Assembly (NCBI GenBank): GCA_040219295.1
Contig: JAVJST010000001.1
Location: 1 to 64,000 of the forward strand
Source of the DNA: JAVJST01 sp040219295
GTDB lineage: Bacteria; Pseudomonadota; Alphaproteobacteria; Rhodospirillales; Casp-alpha2
Length of the DNA: 64,000 bases
Direction of reading: 5' to 3'
The notes under the pieces were generated by a model. The model had not been told where the DNA came from and did not search any database. It was given only the letters and a program-made list of their open reading frames with translations. Positions 51,549 to 60,454 of the stretch are shown piece after piece (within the stretch, counting starts at the first letter, position 1; each line of letters starts with the position of its first letter). The position numbers and the translations under genes are program-made.

Positions 51549-54500
51549 ATGGACACCACCCCCGACAGCGATTCCTTCGTTCGCAAGTATCTAATCTGGG
51601 TTTTCGTTGCGGCAATGATGGTCATCGCCCTGCCGCCGACGGTCTCGCAGTTTCTCAGCGAAGACCTGATCGAGGAGCATGAGAGCAGCGGCCGCGTCAT
51701 CAACGTCAGCGGACGGCAACGCATGCTGTCCCAGCGGATAACGCTGCTCGCGAACCGTGTCATTGCGGATCCCGCGCCGGACTCGATCGACAGGCTGAAG
51801 CAGGCAATCGATCTGTTCGATACGTCACACGACGCCCTCGTCAACGGATCGGCAGAGATCGGCGTGCCGGGGATTGACGCAGAGAGCCTGCGGCGCGTCT
51901 ATTTCGAACCGCCCCACGATCTCGACCAGAAAGTTCGCGATTTCGTCGCCAACGCCCGGCGTCTCCTCGGTCACGTCGCGGGCGATCCGTTGCCCGAAAA
52001 CGAACTCGACACGGTACTCGGCGAAATGAACCTTGCCGCCCGGCACGAATTGCTGGCGTCGCTCGACGCGGCGGTTTCCGCGTTCGAGAGCGAAGGCGAT
52101 GCCGGCGTGCAGCGGATCAACACGGCGCAGACGCTGACCCGCTACGCGGAGTTTCTGGTGATCGGGCTGGTGTTCCTGTTCGTTCTGGTTCCCGTCGTTG
52201 GAATTCTGCGCCGTAAGGTTGCCGAGTTGACAAAGACCGGGGAGCGACTCGGACAAGCGTCACGCATAGCGAGGGTCGGCCATTTCGAGTGGGATGACCG
52301 TGCGAACAAGGCCGTTTTCCTGTCGCCGGAGTATCTGGACATCATTTGCGGAACCTTCTCCGGGTCGAACGCGGATCACGACATCATCGAAGAATCGGTC
52401 GAAGACTACATCGCACAACACATGCACCCCGACGACGCCGAGGCCTACAACAAGATTTACGAACGATCGTTAATCGATCGGATGCCCTATACGGTTGAGT
52501 ACCGGATCATCCTTGCGGATGGTCGTGTACGGCACCTGCTAGAGCATTGCGAACCGATCACCGACAAGGACAAGTCGTCGAGGCGTTGGACAGGCGTCGT
52601 GCAGGACGTCACGAACTTGCGCCGTGCCGAGCGCGAAATCATGGCGAAGGAAGCGCTGCTCCGTGATCAGGTTCGCGAACTGCGTCTCGCGGAGACACGA
52701 AACGCGCAGGGTGCGCGGATCGCGAAGATCGGCCACTTCGAATGGGACGAGTCGGCGGACCGCGTGACCTATCTGTCCGACGAGTATCTGAAGATCACGG
52801 GACAAGACGATACGGACGCCAGGACGCTGGATCTCGGTGACTGGATCGAACGGCTGGTCCATCCCGACGATCGCGACGCGGTCCGGGCCGCCTACGACCG
52901 GGCGAACGAGGAGTCCGCCGCCTACCAGATCGACTACCGGATCGTCACGCCTCAGGGTCATGAGAAGTTCATATCCGAGCACTGCGAACCATTGCTCGAC
53001 ATCTCGATGGGCCGGGATATCTGGGTGGGTGTAATCCAGGACGTCACGGGACTCAGGCGGGCCGAACGGGAACTGGCCGAGCGCGAGGCGCAGCTTCAAA
53101 TCGCGCTCGACAGCCTCCCGGGCGGCCTGATCTACACCAACGCCGACCTGGAGATCATTTTCTGCAGCAGCGGCTTCGGCAAGGTTTACAACATCCCAGC
53201 GGATCTACTGCAGCCCGGCGCCTACTATCCGAACGTACTGATGTTCCTGGCCAGCAACGGATACTACGGTCCGGGCTCGACCGCGGCCCATGTGGCGCGC
53301 CGCATCGATTCCCTGCGAAACCCGACCGACGAGACCCTGCAGGACCGGACACCGGACGGACGAATATTTTCGGTCCGGCGGCGGCGGGCGGAGAACGGCG
53401 GGGTGGTGACGACCGTCAACGACATCACCGAGCTTCACAGGGCCCGCGAAGCCGCGGAAGCCGCAAGCAAGACGAAGTCCGAGTTCCTTGCCAACATGAG
53501 CCACGAAATCCGGACGCCGATGAACGCGGTCATCGGCCTCAGCGGTCTGGCATTGAGGACGGAACTCAGCCCGAAGCAGCGCGATTACCTGACGAAGATC
53601 AGGAGCGCCGGGCGCAACCTGCTGGGCATCATCAACGACATTCTCGACTTCTCGAAGATCGAGGCCGGTAAGCTAGAACTCGAGCACGTGCCGTTCAACA
53701 TGGCGGACGTCCTGAACAACCTCTCGGACCTGGTCACGATCAAGGCGGATGAAAAAATGCTCGAGGTCGTGTTCGACGTCGACCCGGACATTCCGCAAAC
53801 CCTGATCGGCGATCCGCTCAGGCTAGGCCAGGTCCTGACCAACATCACGAACAACGCCGTCAAGTTCACCGAAGAGGGCGAGATCGTCGTCAAGGTCGAG
53901 AGGGCCGGCGGCACCGACGACAAGGCGACCATCCGGTTCGCGGTCACCGATACCGGCATCGGCCTGGATTCAGACCAGATACAGAACCTGTTCGATGCGT
54001 TTACCCAGGCCGAAAGTTCGACGACCCGGCGGTTCGGCGGGACGGGCCTGGGTCTGACGATCTGCAGCCGGCTGGTATCCGCAATGGGCGGCCAGATCGA
54101 GGTCGACAGCCAGCCCGGCAAGGGCAGCACCTTTAGCTTCAGTGTCGAGTTTGGCGTCGGGGCGGGGGGCGAGCAGCACAAACTGCGCGCGCAGATCGAG
54201 CCGGCAAAAATGAACGTTCTCGTCGTCGACGACGTCGACACCGCCCGCCAGGTCGTGGCCGAGGGCCTCGAGCACCTCGGCTTCAACGTCACAACGGCGG
54301 CGTCGGCGCGGGAGGGCCTCGATCTCCTGGTGAAGGACGAGGCCGACGGCAAGTTGTACGACCTGTTGCTGATCGACTGGCACATGCCGGGGATCGACGG
54401 TGTCGGAATGGCCGAAAAGGTTCGCGAACTGGATGGCTACAACGCGACGCCGACGATCGTGATGATCTCGGCCTATGCCATGGACGACGTCCGTTCCAGG

Positions 54501-55499
54501 ATCGATCCGTTGACGATCCAGGGATACCTGGCAAAGCCGATCAACATGTCGGCCCTGATCGACAAGCTGGGTTCGATCTTCGCCGAAGACGGTTTCGTCG
54601 GCGGCACGGCCCGGCCCGCGGCGGCAAAGGCGGAGCGTGAGGATGAGGTCCTTCAGGCGTCGGTTCGCGGTGCACGCCTGTTGCTCGCCGAGGACAACGA
54701 ACTCAACCAGATGGTGGCGACCGAGATTCTCGAGCGCGCCGGCTTTGCCGTCGATGTCGCCAACAACGGCAAGGTCGCGGTCGAGACCGTAACGGCAGAC
54801 CCCGGCCGCTACGCCGCCGTGCTGATGGATATCCAGATGCCGGTGATGGACGGAATGGAGGCGACGAAACTGATTCGCGACGAGCCCGACTGTGCCTCCC
54901 TTCCAGTCCTGGCGATGACAGCCCATGCCATGAAGGAAGAGCGCGAACGCTGTTTCGCGGTCGGTATGCAGGATCACATCACGAAACCGATCGACCCGCG
55001 CTCGCTGATATCGACCATCAACAAGTGGATGGATCCACACACCGCGGCGGTCGATCACGAGGTCGCGCAGGACAACGCGAGTATGGCGGCGGCCGCGGCG
55101 TCGGAACCGGTCGACATGGCGTCGATCAAGACACAGTCCGCCGAAGGGCCGTTCAGCGCCGAACACGCGGCGTCGCAGCTCGGCCTGCCGAAGGAGGCGA
55201 TCGACAAGCTTCTGGTCCGCTTCGTCGAGCGCTATCAAGGCGTCGTCGACCAGGTGAAATCCGAACTCGAAGACGACCGGGAGGTTGCGAAACGAACGGC
55301 GCACTCGCTGAAAGGGCTCGCCGGTACGTTGCGGATGTGGGAAGTTCACAACCCGGCCAGGGACCTCGAGGTCGCCATCGACGTCGAGGACGAGGACGCG
55401 GTCGAAAACGCACTGGAAAGGCTCGGCAGGGCCATGCCGAAGATCGTCGACGACATCAACACGAACGTTGCGCAGACGGTCGCGGGCACCGGGACCTAG
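51549..55499 (+). CDS. Hybrid sensor histidine kinase with two receiver domains and HPt
   Basis: A 1316-residue membrane kinase. TM1 lies at ~12-32, and a periplasmic helical NIT/PilJ-like domain includes SGRQRMLSQRITLLANR. TM2 at ~200-220 is followed by three PAS domains; the first two are near copies of each other (ARVGHFEWDD and AKIGHFEWDE). HisKA with MSHEIRTPMNAV has the phospho-His at ~652. HATPase, two receivers (~900-1020, ~1060-1180) and a C-terminal HPt with AHSLKGLAGTL complete it. No response regulator is adjacent. The NIT-like sensor suggests nitrate/nitrite-like or other small ligands. Confidence 0.9.
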   Translation: MDTTPDSDSFVRKYLIWVFVAAMMVIALPPTVSQFLSEDLIEEHESSGRVINVSGRQRMLSQRITLLANRVIADPAPDSIDRLKQAIDLFDTSHDALVNGSAEIGVPGIDAESLRRVYFEPPHDLDQKVRDFVANARRLLGHVAGDPLPENELDTVLGEMNLAARHELLASLDAAVSAFESEGDAGVQRINTAQTLTRYAEFLVIGLVFLFVLVPVVGILRRKVAELTKTGERLGQASRIARVGHFEWDDRANKAVFLSPEYLDIICGTFSGSNADHDIIEESVEDYIAQHMHPDDAEAYNKIYERSLIDRMPYTVEYRIILADGRVRHLLEHCEPITDKDKSSRRWTGVVQDVTNLRRAEREIMAKEALLRDQVRELRLAETRNAQGARIAKIGHFEWDESADRVTYLSDEYLKITGQDDTDARTLDLGDWIERLVHPDDRDAVRAAYDRANEESAAYQIDYRIVTPQGHEKFISEHCEPLLDISMGRDIWVGVIQDVTGLRRAERELAEREAQLQIALDSLPGGLIYTNADLEIIFCSSGFGKVYNIPADLLQPGAYYPNVLMFLASNGYYGPGSTAAHVARRIDSLRNPTDETLQDRTPDGRIFSVRRRRAENGGVVTTVNDITELHRAREAAEAASKTKSEFLANMSHEIRTPMNAVIGLSGLALRTELSPKQRDYLTKIRSAGRNLLGIINDILDFSKIEAGKLELEHVPFNMADVLNNLSDLVTIKADEKMLEVVFDVDPDIPQTLIGDPLRLGQVLTNITNNAVKFTEEGEIVVKVERAGGTDDKATIRFAVTDTGIGLDSDQIQNLFDAFTQAESSTTRRFGGTGLGLTICSRLVSAMGGQIEVDSQPGKGSTFSFSVEFGVGAGGEQHKLRAQIEPAKMNVLVVDDVDTARQVVAEGLEHLGFNVTTAASAREGLDLLVKDEADGKLYDLLLIDWHMPGIDGVGMAEKVRELDGYNATPTIVMISAYAMDDVRSRIDPLTIQGYLAKPINMSALIDKLGSIFAEDGFVGGTARPAAAKAEREDEVLQASVRGARLLLAEDNELNQMVATEILERAGFAVDVANNGKVAVETVTADPGRYAAVLMDIQMPVMDGMEATKLIRDEPDCASLPVLAMTAHAMKEERERCFAVGMQDHITKPIDPRSLISTINKWMDPHTAAVDHEVAQDNASMAAAAASEPVDMASIKTQSAEGPFSAEHAASQLGLPKEAIDKLLVRFVERYQGVVDQVKSELEDDREVAKRTAHSLKGLAGTLRMWEVHNPARDLEVAIDVEDEDAVENALERLGRAMPKIVDDINTNVAQTVAGTGT

Positions 55500-55510
55500 C
55501 ACGACAAGAC

Positions 55511-56785
55511 ATGACACCCGTATCCACCGAGACAGACGATCGGCCGTGCATTCTGCTTCACGAGTCGCAACCGGAGACGGGTGGCCGCGGTCGCGGTTCG
55601 CGCTGGCTGACCGATTGCGAAGAAATCATCACCTGTCGCGAACCGGACGATATCGCCGGGTCCTTCGCCCGCATCGAGCGGGCGCTCGAAGCCGGCCTCA
55701 CGGTAGCCGGCGGCTTTGCCTACGAGCTCGGCTACTTTCTCGAGCCCAAGCTGGAACAGCGGGCCCCGGCCTTCGACGCGCCGCTGATGCAGGTCGGCGC
55801 CTTCCGCGGCGACGAGATCGTCGAGCCGTCGAGGGCGGCGTCGATCGTCGCCGCGCGGTGTGGCGAAATGCCTCCGGCCGGCGAGGCCGGCGATGTCCGT
55901 CTCGAGTACGGTGAAACGGCGGCGAGCTACGTCGCCAAGCTGCACCGCGCGCTGGACTACATCCACGCCGGCGACATCTATCAGGTCAACTTCACGTTCC
56001 CGGCCTGCTTCGACTGGCCGGACGGCGTGTGGCCGCTCTATGCCAGACTGATGGGTCAACAGGCGGTGTCGTTCGGCGCCGTGGTCGATCTGCCGGACCT
56101 AAAGGCGGCCTCGCTGTCGCCCGAGCTGTTCTTTCGCAAGTCCGGGTCGCGGATCGAATCCCGCCCGATGAAGGGCACGGCCGCGCGCGGCTTCGATGCG
56201 GTCGAGGACGACGCCATCGCGGCGGGCCTGCGCGCCGATCCGAAGAACCGGGCCGAAAACCTGATGATCGTCGACCTGATCAGGAACGACCTCGGACGAC
56301 TCGCGCGGATCGGCAGCGTCCGGGTCGACGAGCTCTATCGCGTCGAGCGCTATCAGACGGTCCATCAGATGGTGTCGCACGTCTCCGCCGAGATCGACCC
56401 GGATACCTCGCTCGAGACCATCATGGGCCACATCTTCCCGTGCGGGTCGGTGACCGGCGCCCCGAAGATCCGGGCGATGGAGATCATCGCCGAACTGGAG
56501 GACCGCCCGCGCGGCATCTACACCGGGGCGATCGGCTACATCACGCCCGGGCGGGACATGGCGTTCTCGGTGCCGATCCGCACCGTGCAACTGCCGGCGT
56601 CCGGGCGTGCCGTGCTCGGCATCGGGTCCGGCGTCGTCGCCGATTCGAGTGCCGAGGGCGAATACGCCGAATGCCTGCTCAAGGCCCGGTTCCTGCGCCG
56701 CGCCCTGGCGCCGCGCGGCGAGCGTGAGGGCGGGCCGGAGGTTGGGCCGAATGCCGGGCCGGATGTCGGGGCGTCGACTGCATGA
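55511..56785 (+). CDS. pabB: Aminodeoxychorismate synthase component I
   Basis: A 424-residue chorismate-binding enzyme: LSPELFFRKSGSRIESRPMK, NLMIVDLIRNDLGR, and IFPCGSVTGAPKIRAM. With a glutamine amidotransferase it makes 4-amino-4-deoxychorismate for folate. Start at 55511, 11 bp after the kinase stop. The C-terminal tail is Gly/Pro-rich and its stop overlaps the pabC-like start (ATGA). Confidence 0.9.
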   Translation: MTPVSTETDDRPCILLHESQPETGGRGRGSRWLTDCEEIITCREPDDIAGSFARIERALEAGLTVAGGFAYELGYFLEPKLEQRAPAFDAPLMQVGAFRGDEIVEPSRAASIVAARCGEMPPAGEAGDVRLEYGETAASYVAKLHRALDYIHAGDIYQVNFTFPACFDWPDGVWPLYARLMGQQAVSFGAVVDLPDLKAASLSPELFFRKSGSRIESRPMKGTAARGFDAVEDDAIAAGLRADPKNRAENLMIVDLIRNDLGRLARIGSVRVDELYRVERYQTVHQMVSHVSAEIDPDTSLETIMGHIFPCGSVTGAPKIRAMEIIAELEDRPRGIYTGAIGYITPGRDMAFSVPIRTVQLPASGRAVLGIGSGVVADSSAEGEYAECLLKARFLRRALAPRGEREGGPEVGPNAGPDVGASTA

Positions 56786-57420
56786 GCGTCGGGGTCGGGC
56801 TGATCGAGAGCATCTTCGCCAGTGTCGGCGGGGCGCCCAGGCTCCAGCGTCACCTGGAGCGGCTGTTTGCCAGCGCCGGTGAACTGGGCATTCCCTGCGA
56901 CAAGCACGTCATCGAGGTCCGGGCCATGGAGGCGCTGCGGAACGTCTACGGGCCGAGCAAGGTCCGCCTCGTGCTGCAGCCCGACGGCGCACTGACGATC
57001 GATACCGTGCCGCTGTCGCCGCTGCCCGAAGCGCCGACGGCGATCGTCGCCAACGTCCGCCTGCCGGCCGACGATCCGCTGCTGCGCCACAAGACGACCC
57101 GGCGCAAGATCTACGACCTCGAACGCGCCCGCCTCGGCGGCGTCGAGAACGGTTTCGACGTGATCTTCCTGAACGACCGCGACGAGGTCGCCGAAGGCGC
57201 GATCAGCAATGTCTTCGCGCGGTTCGGCAGCGAGCTGGTGACGCCGCCGCTCGACTGCGGTTTGCTGCCCGGCGTGATGCGCGCCGAGCTGCTCGCCGAT
57301 CACGGCGCGCAGGAGCGTATCCTCACGCTCGACAACCTGCGGGCGGCCGATGCGGTCATCCTGACCAACGCCGTGCGTGGCCTGGTGCCGGTCAGCGTGG
57401 ATTTCGATTACCGCGACTGA
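56782..57420 (+). CDS. pabC: Aminodeoxychorismate-lyase-like class IV aminotransferase
   Basis: A 212-residue PLP-fold class IV enzyme, shorter than free PabC (~270) because the N-terminal part is brief, as in PabB-PabC fusions. It has LRHKTTRRKIYDLERA with the PLP lysine, NGFDVIFLNDRDEVAEGAISN, and LLPGVMRAELL. Coupled to pabB, it should release pyruvate to give 4-aminobenzoate. Confidence 0.85.
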   Translation: MSVGVGLIESIFASVGGAPRLQRHLERLFASAGELGIPCDKHVIEVRAMEALRNVYGPSKVRLVLQPDGALTIDTVPLSPLPEAPTAIVANVRLPADDPLLRHKTTRRKIYDLERARLGGVENGFDVIFLNDRDEVAEGAISNVFARFGSELVTPPLDCGLLPGVMRAELLADHGAQERILTLDNLRAADAVILTNAVRGLVPVSVDFDYRD

Positions 57421-57429
57421 GCGGACCGT

Positions 57430-58377
57430 TCAGCCGGCGCTTTCGGCGGCGAAGCGTTCCGTCAGGTGGGCGATCCGGTTGATGGCGCGGCGAACGGCGG
57501 CATCGTCTCGGCCGTGGTCGAGGGTCTGTTCGGCGAGCCGCACGGCCGACGCCAGGCGAAACGCGATCTCTACCGCGGCGGGCGCGTGGAACATGTCGTA
57601 TCCGCTGTATCCGCCGAGAAACGAGTCGCCCAGTAGACCACGCTCGTCGAGCGACAGGAGCTCGAACGTCGGCGGTCCGATCAGCGCCTCGCACCAGCCC
57701 ATGACGCCGGATATCTGGCCGCCGACGGACATCAGGTTGCCGGGCTTCAGGCCCATGTGCAGAAGCGAGGTCTTGCGGTCGGGCCAGCCGAGATAGATGC
57801 GAAGGGTCTCGCCGTCGGGCATCGTAAAGCTGGCGCCGGTGCGGCGTTGCAGATCGGCGAGCGAATCCCGGGTGCGCCGCGCGACGGCCTGCTCGAAGCT
57901 GAGACCCCGCTGGCGGACCGGCTCGAAGGCGGGCGGGTTGAGCGCATGAATCTTGCGCAGGAGCTCGCCGATGGCGGCGGGCGCGGCCCACGCGCCGTCG
58001 TCCTCCAGCCACTGGTAGACGATCAGGTCGAGGCCCGGCGTCGTGTCGTCGCCGTGCAGCGAGCGGCCGTGGATTTCCGGCGCCGGAATGCCGTGCGTGC
58101 GGCAGTGGGTCGAGAGCAGGGCTTCCTGGCGGATGATGTCGGCGGGGGGGATGGCCGCGTACTCGTCGACCGGCGCGCCCGAGAACCAGTGCTCCGGCAC
58201 GATCCTGACGCCGACCGGCGTATCGTCGGCCAGCCGTCCGCGGTAGACGGTGAAGACCTCGCCGCGGGCGACGAACGCGAGATCCGAAACGACGAGCGGC
58301 GCGCCCGACGGGCCGGTCATGTCGCGGGCGATCTGTTCCAGGGCGCGTTCGGCCAGGGGGTCCGGTTCACCAGGCAT
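57430..58377 (-). CDS. APH/ChoK-fold pseudokinase
   Basis: A 315-residue aminoglycoside-phosphotransferase-fold protein. The catalytic loop, normally HGDLxPGN, reads HMGLKPGNLM (H207, G209, N214), so the catalytic Asp is Gly. The metal-binding DW of the next strand reads GVMGWCEALIG, with G227 for Asp. The following GDPxxDL is GPPTFEL. Both acidic catalytic residues are therefore gone while the fold and length are kept. It is likely a ligand-binding or regulatory protein. It converges on pabC with a 9-bp gap. Confidence 0.8.
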   Translation of the reverse strand: MPGEPDPLAERALEQIARDMTGPSGAPLVVSDLAFVARGEVFTVYRGRLADDTPVGVRIVPEHWFSGAPVDEYAAIPPADIIRQEALLSTHCRTHGIPAPEIHGRSLHGDDTTPGLDLIVYQWLEDDGAWAAPAAIGELLRKIHALNPPAFEPVRQRGLSFEQAVARRTRDSLADLQRRTGASFTMPDGETLRIYLGWPDRKTSLLHMGLKPGNLMSVGGQISGVMGWCEALIGPPTFELLSLDERGLLGDSFLGGYSGYDMFHAPAAVEIAFRLASAVRLAEQTLDHGRDDAAVRRAINRIAHLTERFAAESAG

Positions 58378-58423
58378 GTCACAAGACTAGTCACGATCCG
58401 GGGCACTGCGCTACTGTCCCGTC

Positions 58424-58879
58424 ATGACGACGCTGAAACTCCACGCCGAACCGGTTCAGGACACTTGGCTGGACGCCTATGGCCACCTCAACGAGGGCTA
58501 CTACCTCGTCGCGTTCTCCAATGCGACGTGGCCGCTGCAGGCGCACTTCGGCGTCGGCACCGACTACTTCGACGAGACCGGCTGCGCGCTCTACACGGTC
58601 GAGAGCCATATCCGCTACCTGCAGGAAGTGCGCGCCCCGGCGATGCTCGAGATCGAGAGCCTGATCCTCGGCGTCGAGCCGAAGAAGCTGCATATCGCGC
58701 ACGTCATGACCGTCGACAGCACCGAGCGCGCGACGTTCGAATGCCTTCTGCTGCACTTCGACACGCGGGCGGGCGGCGTCACGCCGATGCCCGACGACGT
58801 GGTCGCCGGCCTCGAGGCCGCCGCCGTCGCCGCGCTTCCCGACTGGTCCGGCCGCGCGGTATCGACCCGCAGGAAATAG
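58424..58879 (+). CDS. 4HBT-family acyl-CoA thioesterase
   Basis: A 151-residue hotdog-fold protein with the catalytic DAYGHLNEGYYL (Asp-x2-GH-x-N pattern) and a following TGCALYTVESHIRYLQEV. It resembles the thioesterases found with carnitine degradation genes, which release betaine from betainyl-CoA. The BKACE enzyme near the left end of the window would suit the step before, but they are 57 kb apart. Confidence 0.82.
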   Translation: MTTLKLHAEPVQDTWLDAYGHLNEGYYLVAFSNATWPLQAHFGVGTDYFDETGCALYTVESHIRYLQEVRAPAMLEIESLILGVEPKKLHIAHVMTVDSTERATFECLLLHFDTRAGGVTPMPDDVVAGLEAAAVAALPDWSGRAVSTRRK

Positions 58880-58892
58880 ACGTCGGATCTCG

Positions 58893-59879
58893 TCAGGTCT
58901 TGGGTTCGTCCGGCTCGTCGCCGATGAGCGGGACCTGGTCCGCGAGATGGTCGCCGGGATGCGCGACCGCGATCGGCGCGCCGTCCGACTCGCGCGGCCG
59001 CACGAGGGTGAGGCCGGCCATCATCGCGACAAGGGCGCCCCAGAACCACAGCGAGTGCTGCTCGCCGAACACGATCATGCCCCAGGCAACGCCGGCCAGC
59101 GTGACGACATAGCCCATCTGGCTGGCGAACACCGGTCCGGAGACGTTGATGATGTGGATGAACAGTCCGTAGGCCATGACATTGATGATGCCCATGCCGA
59201 TGATCGACCATTCGACGGTTTCGAGCGGCCACGCCGGCACCATGAAACCGTCGCTGACGATCACCACCGGGGTCAGCAGCAGCAAGGCCGCGATCAGCAT
59301 GCCGGCGAGGATGACGAAGGGGTCGTCGTCGCCCGGGTAGGAGCGGCCGATGAATACGTTCTCGAGCGAATAGCACGTCGCGCCGACGACGGTGACCAGC
59401 ACCCAGAACCAGGCCTCCGGGTCGGGCAGGCTGGTCTCCGGGACGGTGATCATGGCGATCGCCGCGCAGCCGAGCATCAGCCCCAGCATGCGGAGCGTTT
59501 CGTAGCGTTCCATGCGCAGCACGAAGGCGAGCGCGAAGGTCGTCATCGGCACGGTCGCCGTCGACAGGGACAGCACGCCCGCCTGCACGTACTCGGCGGC
59601 GTAGAAGAAAGAGATCGTCGGCAGCGCCGTGCCGAGCACGCCGCACACGGCATAGAAGCGGACGTGCGCGGCGGACAGCGGGATCCAGGGCTTGCCGCGT
59701 GCCGCATTGAAGACGAACAGCGCGACCGCGCCGATGGCGGTCTGCCAGAAGGTGATGCCGACCGGATGGTCGCCGCGCTCGACGGCGAGGATGGTGAGCA
59801 CGAAGGTCGCGCCCCACGGCACGCCGGCGACGAGGAGGAGGATCCAGGGCATGAACCGGTGGGCGGCGCGCTCGCTCAT
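58893..59879 (-). CDS. EamA/DMT-family transporter
   Basis: A 328-residue membrane protein with ten spans in two EamA halves (GVPWGATFVLTIL near 18, and a second repeat from ~165). The C-terminal cytoplasmic tail is acidic (HLADQVPLIGDEPDEPKT). Exporter of a small metabolite; substrate unknown. Confidence 0.87.
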   Translation of the reverse strand: MSERAAHRFMPWILLLVAGVPWGATFVLTILAVERGDHPVGITFWQTAIGAVALFVFNAARGKPWIPLSAAHVRFYAVCGVLGTALPTISFFYAAEYVQAGVLSLSTATVPMTTFALAFVLRMERYETLRMLGLMLGCAAIAMITVPETSLPDPEAWFWVLVTVVGATCYSLENVFIGRSYPGDDDPFVILAGMLIAALLLLTPVVIVSDGFMVPAWPLETVEWSIIGMGIINVMAYGLFIHIINVSGPVFASQMGYVVTLAGVAWGMIVFGEQHSLWFWGALVAMMAGLTLVRPRESDGAPIAVAHPGDHLADQVPLIGDEPDEPKT

Positions 59880-59973
59880 GGTCGATCAATAGTCCGTGTA
59901 CAGGGGCGGCGCCAGCTTGAAAGCCGTGTCCGGCTGCGCCATATGTTTGTCGATCAAGCGGGAGAGACCGACC

Positions 59974-60444
59974 ATGGAAAAAGCGACATTCGGCATGGGT
60001 TGCTTCTGGGGTCCGGAAGTGACCTTCGGCAAGGTCGACGGCGTCGTCGAAACGGCCGTCGGCTACATGGGCGGCGACGTCGACGATCCCGACTATCGCA
60101 CCGTGTGCACCGGCAGGACCGGCCACGTCGAGGTCGTCCAGGTGACTTACGATCCGGCCAAAGTCAGCTATCAGCAGCTGCTCGAGATCTTCTGGCGCAG
60201 CCACGACCCGACCCAGGTCAACCGCCAGGGCCCCGACTTCGGCACCCAGTACCGCACCGTGATCTTCGCCCACGACGAGGAGCAGCGCGAACGCGCCGAG
60301 ACGTCACGCCGGGTGCTCGACGAATCGGGTGCGTTTCCGAAGCCCGTGGCGACCTCGATCGAACCCGCGCAGACGTTCTGGCGGGCCGAGGACTATCACC
60401 AGAAGTACCTCGAGAAACGCGGCCTCGCCGTGTGCCACGTTTGA
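59974..60444 (+). CDS. msrA: Peptide methionine sulfoxide reductase A
   Basis: A 156-residue MsrA with the catalytic GMGCFWGPE at residues 8-16, then VGYMGGDVDDPDY, and DPTQVNRQGPDFGTQYRTVIF. The C-terminal VCHV cysteine may be the resolving Cys. Start at 59974 after GGGAGAG. It reduces methionine-S-sulfoxide in the cytoplasm. Confidence 0.93.
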   Translation: MEKATFGMGCFWGPEVTFGKVDGVVETAVGYMGGDVDDPDYRTVCTGRTGHVEVVQVTYDPAKVSYQQLLEIFWRSHDPTQVNRQGPDFGTQYRTVIFAHDEEQRERAETSRRVLDESGAFPKPVATSIEPAQTFWRAEDYHQKYLEKRGLAVCHV

Positions 60445-60454
60445 AGTCTAACGA

